64,000 nt of DNA from JAWLEV01 sp046538105 (GTDB lineage Bacteria; Chloroflexota; Anaerolineae; UBA1429). The DNA is taken from the NCBI GenBank assembly GCA_046538105.1, contig JBKHJO010000006.1, positions 1 to 64,000 on the forward strand, written 5' to 3'. Positions 1-6,243 of this stretch are shown in pieces (positions within the stretch are counted from its first letter, which is position 1; each line of letters starts with the position of its first letter). Below the pieces are notes generated by a model, which made no database searches, had not been told where the DNA came from, and worked only from the letters and a program-made list of their open reading frames with translations. Made by a program: the position numbers and the translations under genes.

Positions 1-105
1 TTGATCGAGTTGCTCAATCGACATGCCGCGACCGTCAAGGTCGGCATGACAGTGCTTTTCATCGTCCTTGCGGGCTGGCTTGTCTACAGCATTGTGGCAT
101 TCTAG
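1..105 (+). CDS. C-terminal end of an integral membrane protein (partial)
   Basis: The window opens inside a reading frame that gives 34 residues and ends at a TAG stop at 103-105. The piece has a basic segment followed by one hydrophobic helix (about residues 16-33, rich in V, L, I and F, ending in SIVAF). This is the usual look of the last membrane span of a small polytopic protein. The upstream part is missing, so no family can be given; GAP-like or CcdA-like proteins end in a similar way, but that is only a resemblance. Confidence 0.5.
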   Translation: MIELLNRHAATVKVGMTVLFIVLAGWLVYSIVAF

Positions 106-233
106 GAAGGATCCTTCACTCGGGTCTTTGATCCATCATCGTTGAAGTGGAATCCTGGCCGCACACAGGGGGCGTGGGTAACCACGCTTGGTGACTTTGG
201 ATCGCTTTTGGCTATCTCGTGCCAAATTACGAT

Positions 234-262
234 TTGCACGATCTGGCATCTGCTGCTATACT
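234..262 (+). promoter_or_regulatory. Sigma-70 promoter upstream of rpsU
   Basis: The -35 box TTGCAC (234-239) and -10 box TATACT (257-262) are separated by exactly 17 nt. TG at 254-255 adds an extended -10. Transcription should start near 269 and read toward rpsU, giving a leader of about 290 nt. Confidence 0.75.
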
Positions 263-559
263 ATTGGTTACGTCCTTGTATGTATTTCATACAAGGGGTC
301 ATTGATCTTGTGCTCTCTATGTGTTTGGGATCAGGAGCGAGGGCAGAAGAATTTGATAGTGGAGCCCGTAGTGGGTTTTTGCTTCTGATGGCGATTCACA
401 GGAGATCATTGTCTCTTGATCGCTATCTCTTTTTCTGCGATGGTGGCTGATTGTCATCCTCTGGAGAGTTGAAGGGATGTATTGTGTTTCGATAGCATTG
501 GTCGGGAGGGCAATGCAGCGATAGTGGGGAATTCTTGGAAAGGGGTGAAACTCACTAGT
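263..559 (+). promoter_or_regulatory. Long untranslated leader of rpsU with a hairpin
   Basis: No convincing gene is seen here. Right after the predicted start site is a perfect 9-bp hairpin (CCTTGTATG at 274-282, CATACAAGG at 288-296, 5-nt loop). A second short stem lies near 361-378 (AGCCC/GGGTT followed by a T run) and could act as a weak terminator. A leader this long on a ribosomal protein gene suggests post-initiation control, which is inference. Confidence 0.4.
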
Positions 560-766
560 ATGGCAAGTGTTGTTCGACGAGATGGAGAGTCGATCGAAGG
601 TTTATTGAAGCGTTTTCGCAAGGCGGTTCAGCGGGAGAGGATACTCTCTACCGTTCGGCGTCGCCGCTTTTATGAAAAGCCTTCTCAGGAGCGCAAGCGG
701 CAAGCGGCTCGGAAACTGAGAAAGAGCCGCAAGACGACGCGCAAGATGAAGAATCGTCGTTGGTAG
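560..766 (+). CDS. rpsU: 30S ribosomal protein S21
   Basis: This 68-residue, very basic protein belongs to the S21 family of the small ribosomal subunit. The core (residues 1-45) carries the family pattern ESIEGLLKRFRKAVQRE followed by a stretch rich in arginine and containing RRRRFYEKP. The tail is Lys/Arg rich and ends in KMKNRRW. The ATG at 560 is preferred over an upstream start at 482 because it begins the conserved S21 sequence and has a GAAAGGGGTG ribosome-binding site upstream. S21 takes part in mRNA recruitment on the 30S subunit. It lies 120 bp before rpsC, which has its own promoter. Confidence 0.93.
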   Translation: MASVVRRDGESIEGLLKRFRKAVQRERILSTVRRRRFYEKPSQERKRQAARKLRKSRKTTRKMKNRRW

Positions 767-830
767 AGTTCATTGGTCTATCTGATTGGACAGGGATCAT
801 AGTTCTTCGAATAGCGGTGGATTTGGGTTA

Positions 831-859
831 TTGGCGGGAGCAGATGAGTATGCTATCTT
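831..859 (+). promoter_or_regulatory. Promoter directly upstream of rpsC
   Basis: TTGGCG (831-836) and TATCTT (854-859) are 17 nt apart, with TG at 851-852 as an extended -10. The expected start near 866 is about 20 nt before the TTG start of rpsC, so rpsC is likely the first gene of its transcript. Confidence 0.6.
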
Positions 860-886
860 GGAGAAAAGTTCTGGCAGGAGGGTATT

Positions 887-1549
887 TTGGGTCGTAAAGT
901 TCATCCCATTGGATTCAGACTTGGTATTAACGAGGAATGGCGCTCGAACTGGTACGAGGAGGGCGAAGAGTACGCCCGACTGATCAAAGAAGATAAGGAG
1001 ATACGCGACCTTATTCATAATGAAGTGGGGCGGGCAGGGATTTCTCGCATTCAGATCGAGCGGTTTCCCAAACGTATCGTGATAGAGATACAAACGGCTA
1101 AGCCGGGCGTGGTCATTGGGCGTCGAGGTTCCACGGTAAAAGCCCTCAAGGACAATCTTGAGGAGTTGACGGGAGTGACGGGCAGCAATCTGAGACTTGA
1201 CGTGCAAGAGATAGAGAATCCCGAAACGGATGCTCACGTCGTGGCAGAGAATATCGCCGATCAGATAGAGCGACGCGTCTCCTATAGACGAGCGATGCGT
1301 CGCGCGGTTTCGACGGCCATGCGGGCGGGGGCAGAAGGCGCAAAGGTGGCCTGCAAGGGCCGACTGGGGGGCACCGAGATGTCCCGGCGAGAGTGGACTC
1401 ACGAGGGGCGCGTTCCCCTGCACACGTTGAGGGCCGACATCGATTTTGCTCGCTACGAGGCTGTCACCGCGTTTGGGCACATAGGTATAAAGGTTTGGAT
1501 CTATCGCGGAGATATTTTGCCGACGTTGGAAGAATCGGCAACTGCATAA
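887..1549 (+). CDS. rpsC: 30S ribosomal protein S3
   Basis: Full-length S3 (220 residues). S3 sits at the mRNA entry channel of the 30S subunit. The N-terminal part starts with the S3 hallmark GRKVHPIGFRLG. A type-II KH domain follows, with its GxxG loop as VIGRRG at residues 76-81, and then the C-terminal S3 domain with RRAMRRA and KGRLGG motifs. The start is a TTG at 887 with a strong GGCAGGAGGG ribosome-binding site about 5 nt upstream. rplP follows after 13 bp, as in the S10 operon, but the usual upstream genes (rpsS, rplV) are absent: rpsU and a dedicated promoter are there instead. Confidence 0.97.
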   Translation: MGRKVHPIGFRLGINEEWRSNWYEEGEEYARLIKEDKEIRDLIHNEVGRAGISRIQIERFPKRIVIEIQTAKPGVVIGRRGSTVKALKDNLEELTGVTGSNLRLDVQEIENPETDAHVVAENIADQIERRVSYRRAMRRAVSTAMRAGAEGAKVACKGRLGGTEMSRREWTHEGRVPLHTLRADIDFARYEAVTAFGHIGIKVWIYRGDILPTLEESATA

Positions 1550-1562
1550 GGAGTTCTCTGTA

Positions 1563-1994
1563 ATGTTAATGCCAACACAGTTAAAGTATCCGAAGCATCA
1601 TCGCGGCCGCATGAAGGGCAAGGCCTCTCGAGGATATGAGGTCTCCTTTGGCGATTACGGCCTAAAGGCGCTGGAACCAGCATGGATCACCAGCCGACAG
1701 ATCGAGGCCGCGCGACGTGCAATCGTTCGTCACATGAGGCGCAGGGGGCAGCTTTGGATTCGCGTTTTCCCCGACAAGCCGGTGACCCAAAAGGCGGCCG
1801 AGACCCGACAGGGAAGTGGCAAGGGGGCTGTAGACCACTATGTGGCTGTGGTAAAACCGGGCCGCATCATTTGCGAGATAGGAGGTGTTGATGAAGAAGT
1901 GGCCCAGAGAGCACTTTGGTTAGCCAGCCAAAAACTTCCTATCAAGACCCTCTTTGTTTCCCGCGACGCGACTACCGCTGGAGGAGCGTCATAG
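1563..1994 (+). CDS. rplP: 50S ribosomal protein L16
   Basis: Full-length L16 (143 residues), a large-subunit protein near the A-site tRNA and central protuberance. Recognisable segments include KYPKHHRGRMKGKASRG near the N-terminus, ALEPAWITSRQIEAARRAI in the middle, and the loop with GSGKGAVDHYVAVVKPG. It follows rpsC with a normal operon gap. Downstream, rpmC and the rest of the S10/spc genes are missing. A CarD-like gene comes next, so the pair is detached from its usual cluster. Confidence 0.97.
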   Translation: MLMPTQLKYPKHHRGRMKGKASRGYEVSFGDYGLKALEPAWITSRQIEAARRAIVRHMRRRGQLWIRVFPDKPVTQKAAETRQGSGKGAVDHYVAVVKPGRIICEIGGVDEEVAQRALWLASQKLPIKTLFVSRDATTAGGAS

Positions 1995-2014
1995 GGCCAT
2001 TTGGGGCTATGACG
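1987..2014 (+). terminator. Hairpin over the rplP stop codon
   Basis: CGTCATAG (1987-1994) pairs perfectly with CTATGACG (2007-2014), 8 bp, enclosing the stop codon region. There is no T tract, so this may be an mRNA-end stabilising hairpin rather than a strong terminator. Confidence 0.35.
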
Positions 2015-2170
2015 TCAATCCCTTGCTTCGAGAAACAGAGGGTCGATGATCAATAAAGTGGAGGAGCTTTGTATTGCCTTTTGTACACTGACGGGCGTTC
2101 TCTTCTGGAAGCATCGGTATGGGCGGTATCCGCGCTTGGGCGGCGTTGTTAAAGGAGGTAGGTCTCTGTT

Positions 2171-2686
2171 ATGTATGCCGTTGGAAGTAAGGTAGTACAT
2201 CCTTACCATGGAGCGGGAACCATCGTTCGCATCCAGGAAAAGAGCATCGGCGATTCCAGCAACTTTTACTATGTGATAGACACTATACCCAGTCCTCGGG
2301 AGATGCGCTTGATGGTGCCTGTAGACGATGCCGAGCATGTGGGTTTACGGCGGGTGGGAGAGTCCTCCAGGCTGCGCGAGATGCTTTCTACTCTCACCAA
2401 AGCCCCTGGCGAGGATGAGATAGAGACGGATTTTCGCTCTCGCAAGGCCGTTATGAGCGAGCGCCTTCAATCAGGGCAATTCTCAGAGGTGGTAAAGGTT
2501 GTGCGTGAACTGTTTGCCATGAGCCTCCATCGCTCGCTGGGGACCACGGATCGCCGGTTTCTGGAACTGGGTAAAGAGGTACTGGCTGGGGAACTCGCTC
2601 TCGCAGCGGATATCGATAGAGAGGAAGCCATGCAAGAGATCGAGGAGAAACTGCAGGAGATGGTCCCTGAAAGAGAAAAGGAGTAA
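2171..2686 (+). CDS. CarD/CdnL-family RNA polymerase-interacting regulator
   Basis: The 171-residue protein matches the CarD/CdnL family, which binds the RNA polymerase beta subunit through an N-terminal TRCF-RID-like Tudor domain and stabilises open complexes at housekeeping promoters. Residues 1-60 show the domain (YAVGSKVVHPYHGAGTIV, then MRLMVPVDDAEHVGLRRV). The rest is helical and charged, as expected for the CarD C-terminal DNA-binding bundle. The start is supported by an AAAGGAGGTAG ribosome-binding site 10 nt upstream. The neighbouring rpoD is convergent, so two parts of the transcription initiation machinery lie side by side without sharing an operon. Confidence 0.88.
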   Translation: MYAVGSKVVHPYHGAGTIVRIQEKSIGDSSNFYYVIDTIPSPREMRLMVPVDDAEHVGLRRVGESSRLREMLSTLTKAPGEDEIETDFRSRKAVMSERLQSGQFSEVVKVVRELFAMSLHRSLGTTDRRFLELGKEVLAGELALAADIDREEAMQEIEEKLQEMVPEREKE

Positions 2687-2713
2687 ATCTCGCCGTTTAT
2701 CAGGCGGTTTTCA
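2687..2713 (+). terminator. Weak terminator-like hairpin after the CarD-family gene
   Basis: CGCC and GGCG form a 4-bp stem over an 8-nt loop and are followed by GTTTTC. This is a marginal intrinsic terminator just downstream of the stop codon. Confidence 0.3.
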
Positions 2714-2851
2714 GGGGCTTTTGATGTAGATATTCAGGCGTGCAACGCGTAAAGATTTGTGGTCTACCATGGTGCTCATTTCTACAATGTCCTCGTACAC
2801 GTATTTGGCCAATGTGAAGTTGTTTGATCTGAAATTATGATATAAGGTCAT
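2711..2851 (-). other. Small unrecognised ORF or gene remnant
   Basis: A 46-residue frame on the minus strand runs from ATG at 2851 to TGA at 2711-2713. Its composition looks protein-like (TLAKYVYEDIVEM, then RVARLNIYIKSP), but I do not recognise a family and see no ribosome-binding site. It may be the C-terminal tail of a lost gene. Confidence 0.25.
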
Positions 2852-2932
2852 GGGGCGAGATCAAAACCGGCCAGAATATCCGCCGGCTGGCCAATCTCGG
2901 AGGGAATTTCCTTGAGCCGTAAAGCCCGCTAG

Positions 2933-3112
2933 CACCATGAATTCGGCGAGATGCAAGATACCGTCACAAGATGGAACCGAAACGCAGTTATGCCTCTGCC
3001 TCAGCTATCCGCCCAAGAGGCCGCCGACTTGGTCGTCGAACATTTGGTTGATCGCACACGGTCCCGCAGGTCGCGTCTGCGAAACCAGCGCGGGCACACG
3101 CCCGAAATATGA
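2933..3112 (+). pseudogene. Possible transposase-like C-terminal remnant
   Basis: An open frame from just after a TAG (2930-2932) to TGA (3110-3112) encodes about 59 residues. These include MQDTVTRWNRNAVMPLPQLS and AQEAADLVVEHLVDRTRSRR, ending with a basic tail. The composition and the lack of a start or ribosome-binding site suggest the 3' end of a decayed mobile-element or zinc-ribbon gene. The family is not certain. Confidence 0.25.
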
Positions 3113-3134
3113 CATTGTCAAGCTATATAATTGT

Positions 3135-3180
3135 CATAAACACATTGACCGCTGTTACAACAGCGGTCAATGTGTTTATG
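3135..3180. terminator. 20-bp perfect palindrome between convergent genes
   Basis: The left arm (3135-3154, beginning CATAAACACATTG) is exactly complementary to the right arm (3161-3180), with a 6-nt loop. TATATA tracts flank both sides and extend the symmetry. It lies 23 bp from the rpoD stop and faces the CarD-family gene. It probably ends transcription from both sides or blocks read-through. It lacks a clean U tract. Confidence 0.55.
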
Positions 3181-3202
3181 AGTATATAGTTCGTGGCCTT
3201 TG

Positions 3203-4420
3203 TTATCTGAGATAGTCCATCAGTTGTTTGCGACGATAGGGGCATCGCAGCCTATCCAGGGCCTCATGCTCGATCTGGCGGATACGCTCTCGCGTGAGGC
3301 CAAATTTCTGTCCCACTTCTTCCAGCGTATGTGCGCGGCCGTCCCGAAGCCCGAAGCGTAGACGAAGGATGCGCGCTTCGCGAGGACTGAGGGAGGTCAT
3401 GATATTTTGCAGCGCTTCGCGAAGGAGATGCTGATAGGTGACCTCGGTGGGGGTGAGAGAATCGTCATCCTCGATAAAATCGCCAAATTCGGAATCGTCA
3501 TCCTCGCCCACGGGCATTTCCAGTGAGATGGGGTAGCGGGAACTTCGCATCAGAAGCTCGATCTTACTCACGCTAATTCCCGTTCTCTCGGATATTTCTT
3601 CTTTTGTGGGACGCTCTCCTGTTTCCTTTTCATAACTCTCTATGGCACGATAAATGCGGCGGATCTGGTCTCCTGCATGGACGGGGATACGAATAAGTCT
3701 GCTCTGTTGAGCAAGGGCCCTGGTTATTCCCTGCCGAATCCACCATGTGGCATAGGTGCTGAACTTGTACCCTCGGCGGTAATCGAACTTTTCCACCGCT
3801 TTCATCAGGCCGATATTCCCTTCCTGTATCAGGTCGAGGAGGGGTACACCGTTTCCCGTGTACTTTTTTGCCACGCTGACTACCAGGCGAGTATTCGCCT
3901 CGGTAAGTTTTTTGCGAGCCTTGTCGCCTTTTTCAATGGCCCTGCGTAGTTTGTCCTCTTCCTCTGGGGAGACATCCCCTTCCTTTAATTTCTTAAGGCC
4001 TTCCCTCCCCTCCTCCATCTGGCGTGCTAATGTCACCTCTTCTGATTTTTCAAGCAAAGGGACGCATCCCATCTGTCGGAAGTATAGGCTGATGGCATCG
4101 TCTACGGATATGCCATCCACATTCACGTATTCTTCTGTATTATCGAGGATGTTTTCGTGGTCCTCAAGGTTCTTTTCTTCATCCTCGATCTCTTTATCTT
4201 CTGACAATTCCTCTTGCTCCTCCTCAAACAAAGAAGAGTCTGAGAAGTCGTCGCAGTATCCGGAGAGGCCTAACACGATATCAATGCCTTCGTCGATTAG
4301 TTTTGCGAATAGCGCGTCGACTTGCGGGATGCACGTCTCTACTTCAGGATAGATTTCTAACAACTCGTTACTTGTGACATAACCTTGCGCCTTTGCATTT
4401 TCTAGCAGATCTTCCAACAT
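3203..4420 (-). CDS. rpoD: Primary RNA polymerase sigma factor (RpoD/SigA)
   Basis: Group 1 sigma factor of about 405 residues. Sigma region 1.1 is at the N-terminus (MLEDLLENAKAQGYVTSNEL), followed by an acidic linker. Region 1.2 follows (AISLYFRQMGCVPLL), then regions 2.1-2.4 with LIQEGNIGLMKAVEKFD and FSTYATWWIRQGITRAL. Region 3 and region 4 complete it, with HTLEEVGQKFGLTRERIRQI as the -35-binding helix-turn-helix. The ATG at 4420 is chosen because region 1.1 begins there and GGGGAGA lies 10 nt upstream. Longer in-frame starts (4438, 4450, or a TTG at 4561) overlap the leader terminator and lack sites. Expression likely depends on the upstream attenuator. Confidence 0.93.
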   Translation of the reverse strand: MLEDLLENAKAQGYVTSNELLEIYPEVETCIPQVDALFAKLIDEGIDIVLGLSGYCDDFSDSSLFEEEQEELSEDKEIEDEEKNLEDHENILDNTEEYVNVDGISVDDAISLYFRQMGCVPLLEKSEEVTLARQMEEGREGLKKLKEGDVSPEEEDKLRRAIEKGDKARKKLTEANTRLVVSVAKKYTGNGVPLLDLIQEGNIGLMKAVEKFDYRRGYKFSTYATWWIRQGITRALAQQSRLIRIPVHAGDQIRRIYRAIESYEKETGERPTKEEISERTGISVSKIELLMRSSRYPISLEMPVGEDDDSEFGDFIEDDDSLTPTEVTYQHLLREALQNIMTSLSPREARILRLRFGLRDGRAHTLEEVGQKFGLTRERIRQIEHEALDRLRCPYRRKQLMDYLR

Positions 4421-4677
4421 ATCCACTGGTCTCCCCATTCTACATAGCATTGTAGACTGAAACCTTTTCTGTTGGCCAGAAGCGCTGACGAAATCTCGAA
4501 AGGCACCTCCTTTCCTTTGTCTAACAAAAAGGGAGACCCCTCGACCGCTAAAGTCTGCCAAAAAACAAAAACGCTCGGTCGCCTGTCCTCATATCTCAGG
4601 GAGGACCGCTACCGAGCTCAGCAGTCAAGGGATCTCTCATCTATACCCTCTCACGTTAACTCTTATGAATGACCCAC
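4421..4677 (-). promoter_or_regulatory. Structured leader of rpoD
   Basis: The leader is about 257 nt from the predicted start near 4677 to the rpoD ATG. It has a 5' fold (GTCA...TGAC enclosing AGGG...CCCT), a strong terminator (4560-4617), a small GGG/CCC hairpin with a T run, and a hairpin at 4496-4512 (GAAAGG/CCTTTC) whose loop carries AGGAGG-like bases. A short frame of 14 codons (starting MRDPLTAELG) overlaps the terminator stem. This resembles attenuation; no known riboswitch class was recognised. Confidence 0.5.
4560..4617 (-). terminator. Intrinsic terminator inside the rpoD leader
   Basis: On the minus strand GCTCGGT (4617-4611 side) pairs with ACCGAGC (4579-4573 side). An inner 6-bp stem pairs GTCCTC with GAGGAC, and the whole is followed by a U-rich tract (CGTTTTTGTTTTTT). 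It lies between the promoter and the coding region, so it must be bypassed for rpoD to be made from that promoter. Confidence 0.7.
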
Positions 4678-4683
4678 ACCTAT

Positions 4684-4712
4684 ATTATACTCCTAATAGC
4701 GTTCCAGGTCAA
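4684..4712 (-). promoter_or_regulatory. Near-consensus promoter of rpoD
   Basis: Reading the minus strand, TTGACC (4712-4707) and TATAAT (4689-4684) are separated by 17 nt. Transcription should start near 4677. Confidence 0.85.
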
Positions 4713-5039
4713 TAGTTTTTTTAACTTTTCCGTAACTTTTTCGTTAATTGTCCCTATTCTGCGATTGCGTACGCTTCGATGCGTCTTGGCGGTGGTTGTG
4801 TGTCAAGATTCCTCGCAGGATCGATGGGGTTTGGGATGCACCGGATGATGTGATCTTAACGTGTGTTTTCTGATTTGGCAGTTCACGAGAGAAAGGCGGC
4901 TCCTCTAAGGTGGAGTAGCGGTGAGTTTCCTGGCGAGTTCTGAGAGAGAGCAAAAGTATGGCCATGGGGCGGGCTTGTGAGATGGTAGAACACGGGGAGG
5001 GTAGACGGGTGATTTAGGACTGTAGAATTTTGTTGATTA
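4713..5039. other. Gene-free stretch between rpoD and the first ferredoxin gene
   Basis: No supported gene. A 73-residue minus-strand frame (4744-4965) has no recognisable family and no ribosome-binding site. A short plus-strand frame near 4831-4875 ending in DVILTCVF could be a gene tail. Confidence 0.3.
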
Positions 5040-5048
5040 TGCTATAAT
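5040..5048 (+). promoter_or_regulatory. Extended -10 promoter for ferredoxin copy A
   Basis: TGCTATAAT gives a perfect -10 with an extended TGn. The -35 region (about 5019-5025) is poor, as is common for extended -10 promoters. The start would be near 5055, about 118 nt before the ferredoxin ATG. Confidence 0.6.
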
Positions 5049-5116
5049 ATCGAGTGGTGTGCGGGGCTAGTGCCCATCTTGCCTCCGTACACACAGTGTA
5101 GTAGAATGGATCGGCG

Positions 5117-5135
5117 GCGCCCCAGCGGGGGGTGC
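5117..5135 (+). promoter_or_regulatory. 5' leader hairpin of ferredoxin copy A
   Basis: GCGCCCC pairs with GGGGTGC over a 5-nt loop. The matching place upstream of the second ferredoxin copy (9706-9723) has GCACCC pairing with GGGTGC, so the stem is kept although the bases differ. Confidence 0.45.
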
Positions 5136-5172
5136 GTGGAGTAGATTTTCTGGTGTAGAGGAGGTAAGCGAA

Positions 5173-5394
5173 ATGCGAGTGACAATCGAGCGAGAAGAGT
5201 GTATTGCTTGTGGTGCCTGTCAGGACGAGTGTCCTGAGGTCTTTGAAGAAGATGAAGACGGGATGAGCCAGATCGTTGAAGAGTACCGGGTTGATGACGA
5301 TCCTGGTGTGGGCGATATACCAGATGACCTGGAAGAATGCGCCCAGATGGCGGCCGACGTGTGTCCCGTCTTTATCATCGAAGTTGGGGAGTAG
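5173..5394 (+). CDS. Single-cluster [4Fe-4S] ferredoxin, copy A
   Basis: A 73-residue, very acidic small electron carrier. The N-terminal half has CIACGACQDECPE (Cys 10, 13, 16 and 20), and a lone distal cysteine sits in DVCPVFIIEV (residue 64). In this family three clustered cysteines plus the distal one bind a single [4Fe-4S] cluster; the extra cysteine may form a disulfide. The start has a perfect GAGGAGGTAAG site. The protein is identical to copy B at 9759-9980. It stands alone, with a terminator right after it, so its partner is not shown by context. Confidence 0.93.
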   Translation: MRVTIEREECIACGACQDECPEVFEEDEDGMSQIVEEYRVDDDPGVGDIPDDLEECAQMAADVCPVFIIEVGE

Positions 5395-5525
5395 ACATCG
5401 GCTTGTGAGAGAGGCCTCGTGATCGTCTGTGTTCTGGTGTCTTCCCAGTGATCGAGATATAGGCAATGCATCACGTTCACAGGCCATTGTCTCTTTCGAC
5501 CTGAGAGCGTTGCCTGGCAAGATGG

Positions 5526-5583
5526 CCGAGATCGGGCATCGATGCGTTGCGGCAGGAGCCGCATGGGTCGATGCCGATCTCGG
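5526..5583. terminator. Large bidirectional hairpin, copy A
   Basis: CCGAGATCG (5526-5534) pairs with CGATCTCGG (5575-5583). GCATCGA pairs with TCGATGC inside it, and an inner TGCGGC/GCCGCA hairpin caps it. It lies between the ferredoxin gene and the convergent peptidase sequence and is repeated exactly in copy B. Confidence 0.7.
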
Positions 5584-5677
5584 TTTCGTGTTGTGTAAAA
5601 TAACTCAATCCAAGCGGCCCCCAGCGCAGCTGTAACCGTTTTGGATGTCTATGGCTGATGTGGGCCTCTGATCCTCG

Positions 5678-5848
5678 TCAGGTGTTTTCCCTCATGAGCA
5701 TCGCAGAAGGGAGATCGCCTGCTTCCTCCGCTGACCATACCGCATTGAGGACGGCGCGGACAGTGGCTGTTGCGGCCATGTCGGTGATCAGGGAGTGGTG
5801 CGCTTGCACGCGGCCCGTCGCCAGGGAGAAAAAGGTGTCCCCGTCGTA
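5678..5848 (-). pseudogene. 3' fragment of a P1-family peptidase gene
   Basis: The minus strand encodes the last 56 residues (from YDGDTFFSLATG to PSAMLMRENT) of the complete peptidase at 10264-11241. Upstream of 5848 the sequence is unrelated, so this is a truncated duplicate with no functional start. Both base differences from the intact gene are silent. Confidence 0.9.
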
Positions 5849-6009
5849 CCTGGCGCCGGCGGATCTCGCCATCTGCAGATCATGGAGCATTGATCGTTGT
5901 TTCTAGTTGCTTAGGGCATTTCCCAAGATCGTTGGCAGTACCAAATCGCTTGAAGCCCCCTTAACCTCAACGCCTTTCCCTCCGATCGATGCCAGACAGT
6001 GATTCATTT

Positions 6010-6037
6010 TTGACTTTCTCAATATTTCAAGTATAAT
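6010..6037 (+). promoter_or_regulatory. Promoter upstream of the BNR-repeat protein gene
   Basis: TTGACT (6010-6015) and TATAAT (6032-6037) with a 16-nt spacer. The start would be near 6044, about 200 nt before the gene at 6244. Confidence 0.7.
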
Positions 6038-6065
6038 ATTTGCTCAAGTGTAGGTAGTCTGAAAG

Positions 6066-6164
6066 GTGGCGGCATCTGGCGAGCCGCGGCAAGTGTTGGC
6101 AAAGTATGGTCTGATGCCTAGCGACGTCAAGGACGCTGTCGACAGGGCACTGGCGCGAGAATGA
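6066..6164 (+). other. Short ORF, possibly an antitoxin-like remnant
   Basis: A 32-codon frame from GTG ends in VLAKYGLMPSDVKDAVDRAL ARE. Its shape recalls the C-terminal helices of small antitoxin-type proteins. No partner toxin follows and the ribosome-binding site is weak. It may be a leader ORF or a decayed gene. Confidence 0.2.
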
Positions 6165-6243
6165 GGTCGTGCGCCAGATGAAATGCTTTTGCATGGGATG
6201 ATCAAGTTTCAAGATTCTAGGAGCTTGGCGGAGGAGGTAAAAG

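Larger units (their letters stand above)
5155..5848. repeat. 694-bp direct repeat, copy A
   Basis: This segment is the same as 9741-10434 except for two substitutions near its right end. It carries the ferredoxin ribosome-binding site and gene, the shared terminator, and the last 56 codons of the P1-family peptidase. Identity begins at GTAGAGGAGG and stops abruptly inside the peptidase sequence. The offset between copies is 4586 bp. Confidence 0.95.

Noticed and set aside
797..1480. 227-codon open frame opposite rpsC
   Set aside because: It mirrors the clear rpsC gene on the other strand and has no recognisable protein features.
2015..2338. 107-codon minus-strand frame over the CarD gene start
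   Set aside because: It is antisense to the CarD-type protein, which has conserved motifs and a strong ribosome-binding site.
2933..3112. Active insertion sequence
   Set aside because: Only a tail-like fragment is present, with no terminal inverted repeats, target duplication or catalytic core.
4561..4561. TTG at 4561 as the rpoD start (452 codons)
   Set aside because: It lies in the U tract of the leader terminator and adds 47 residues not typical of sigma region 1.1.
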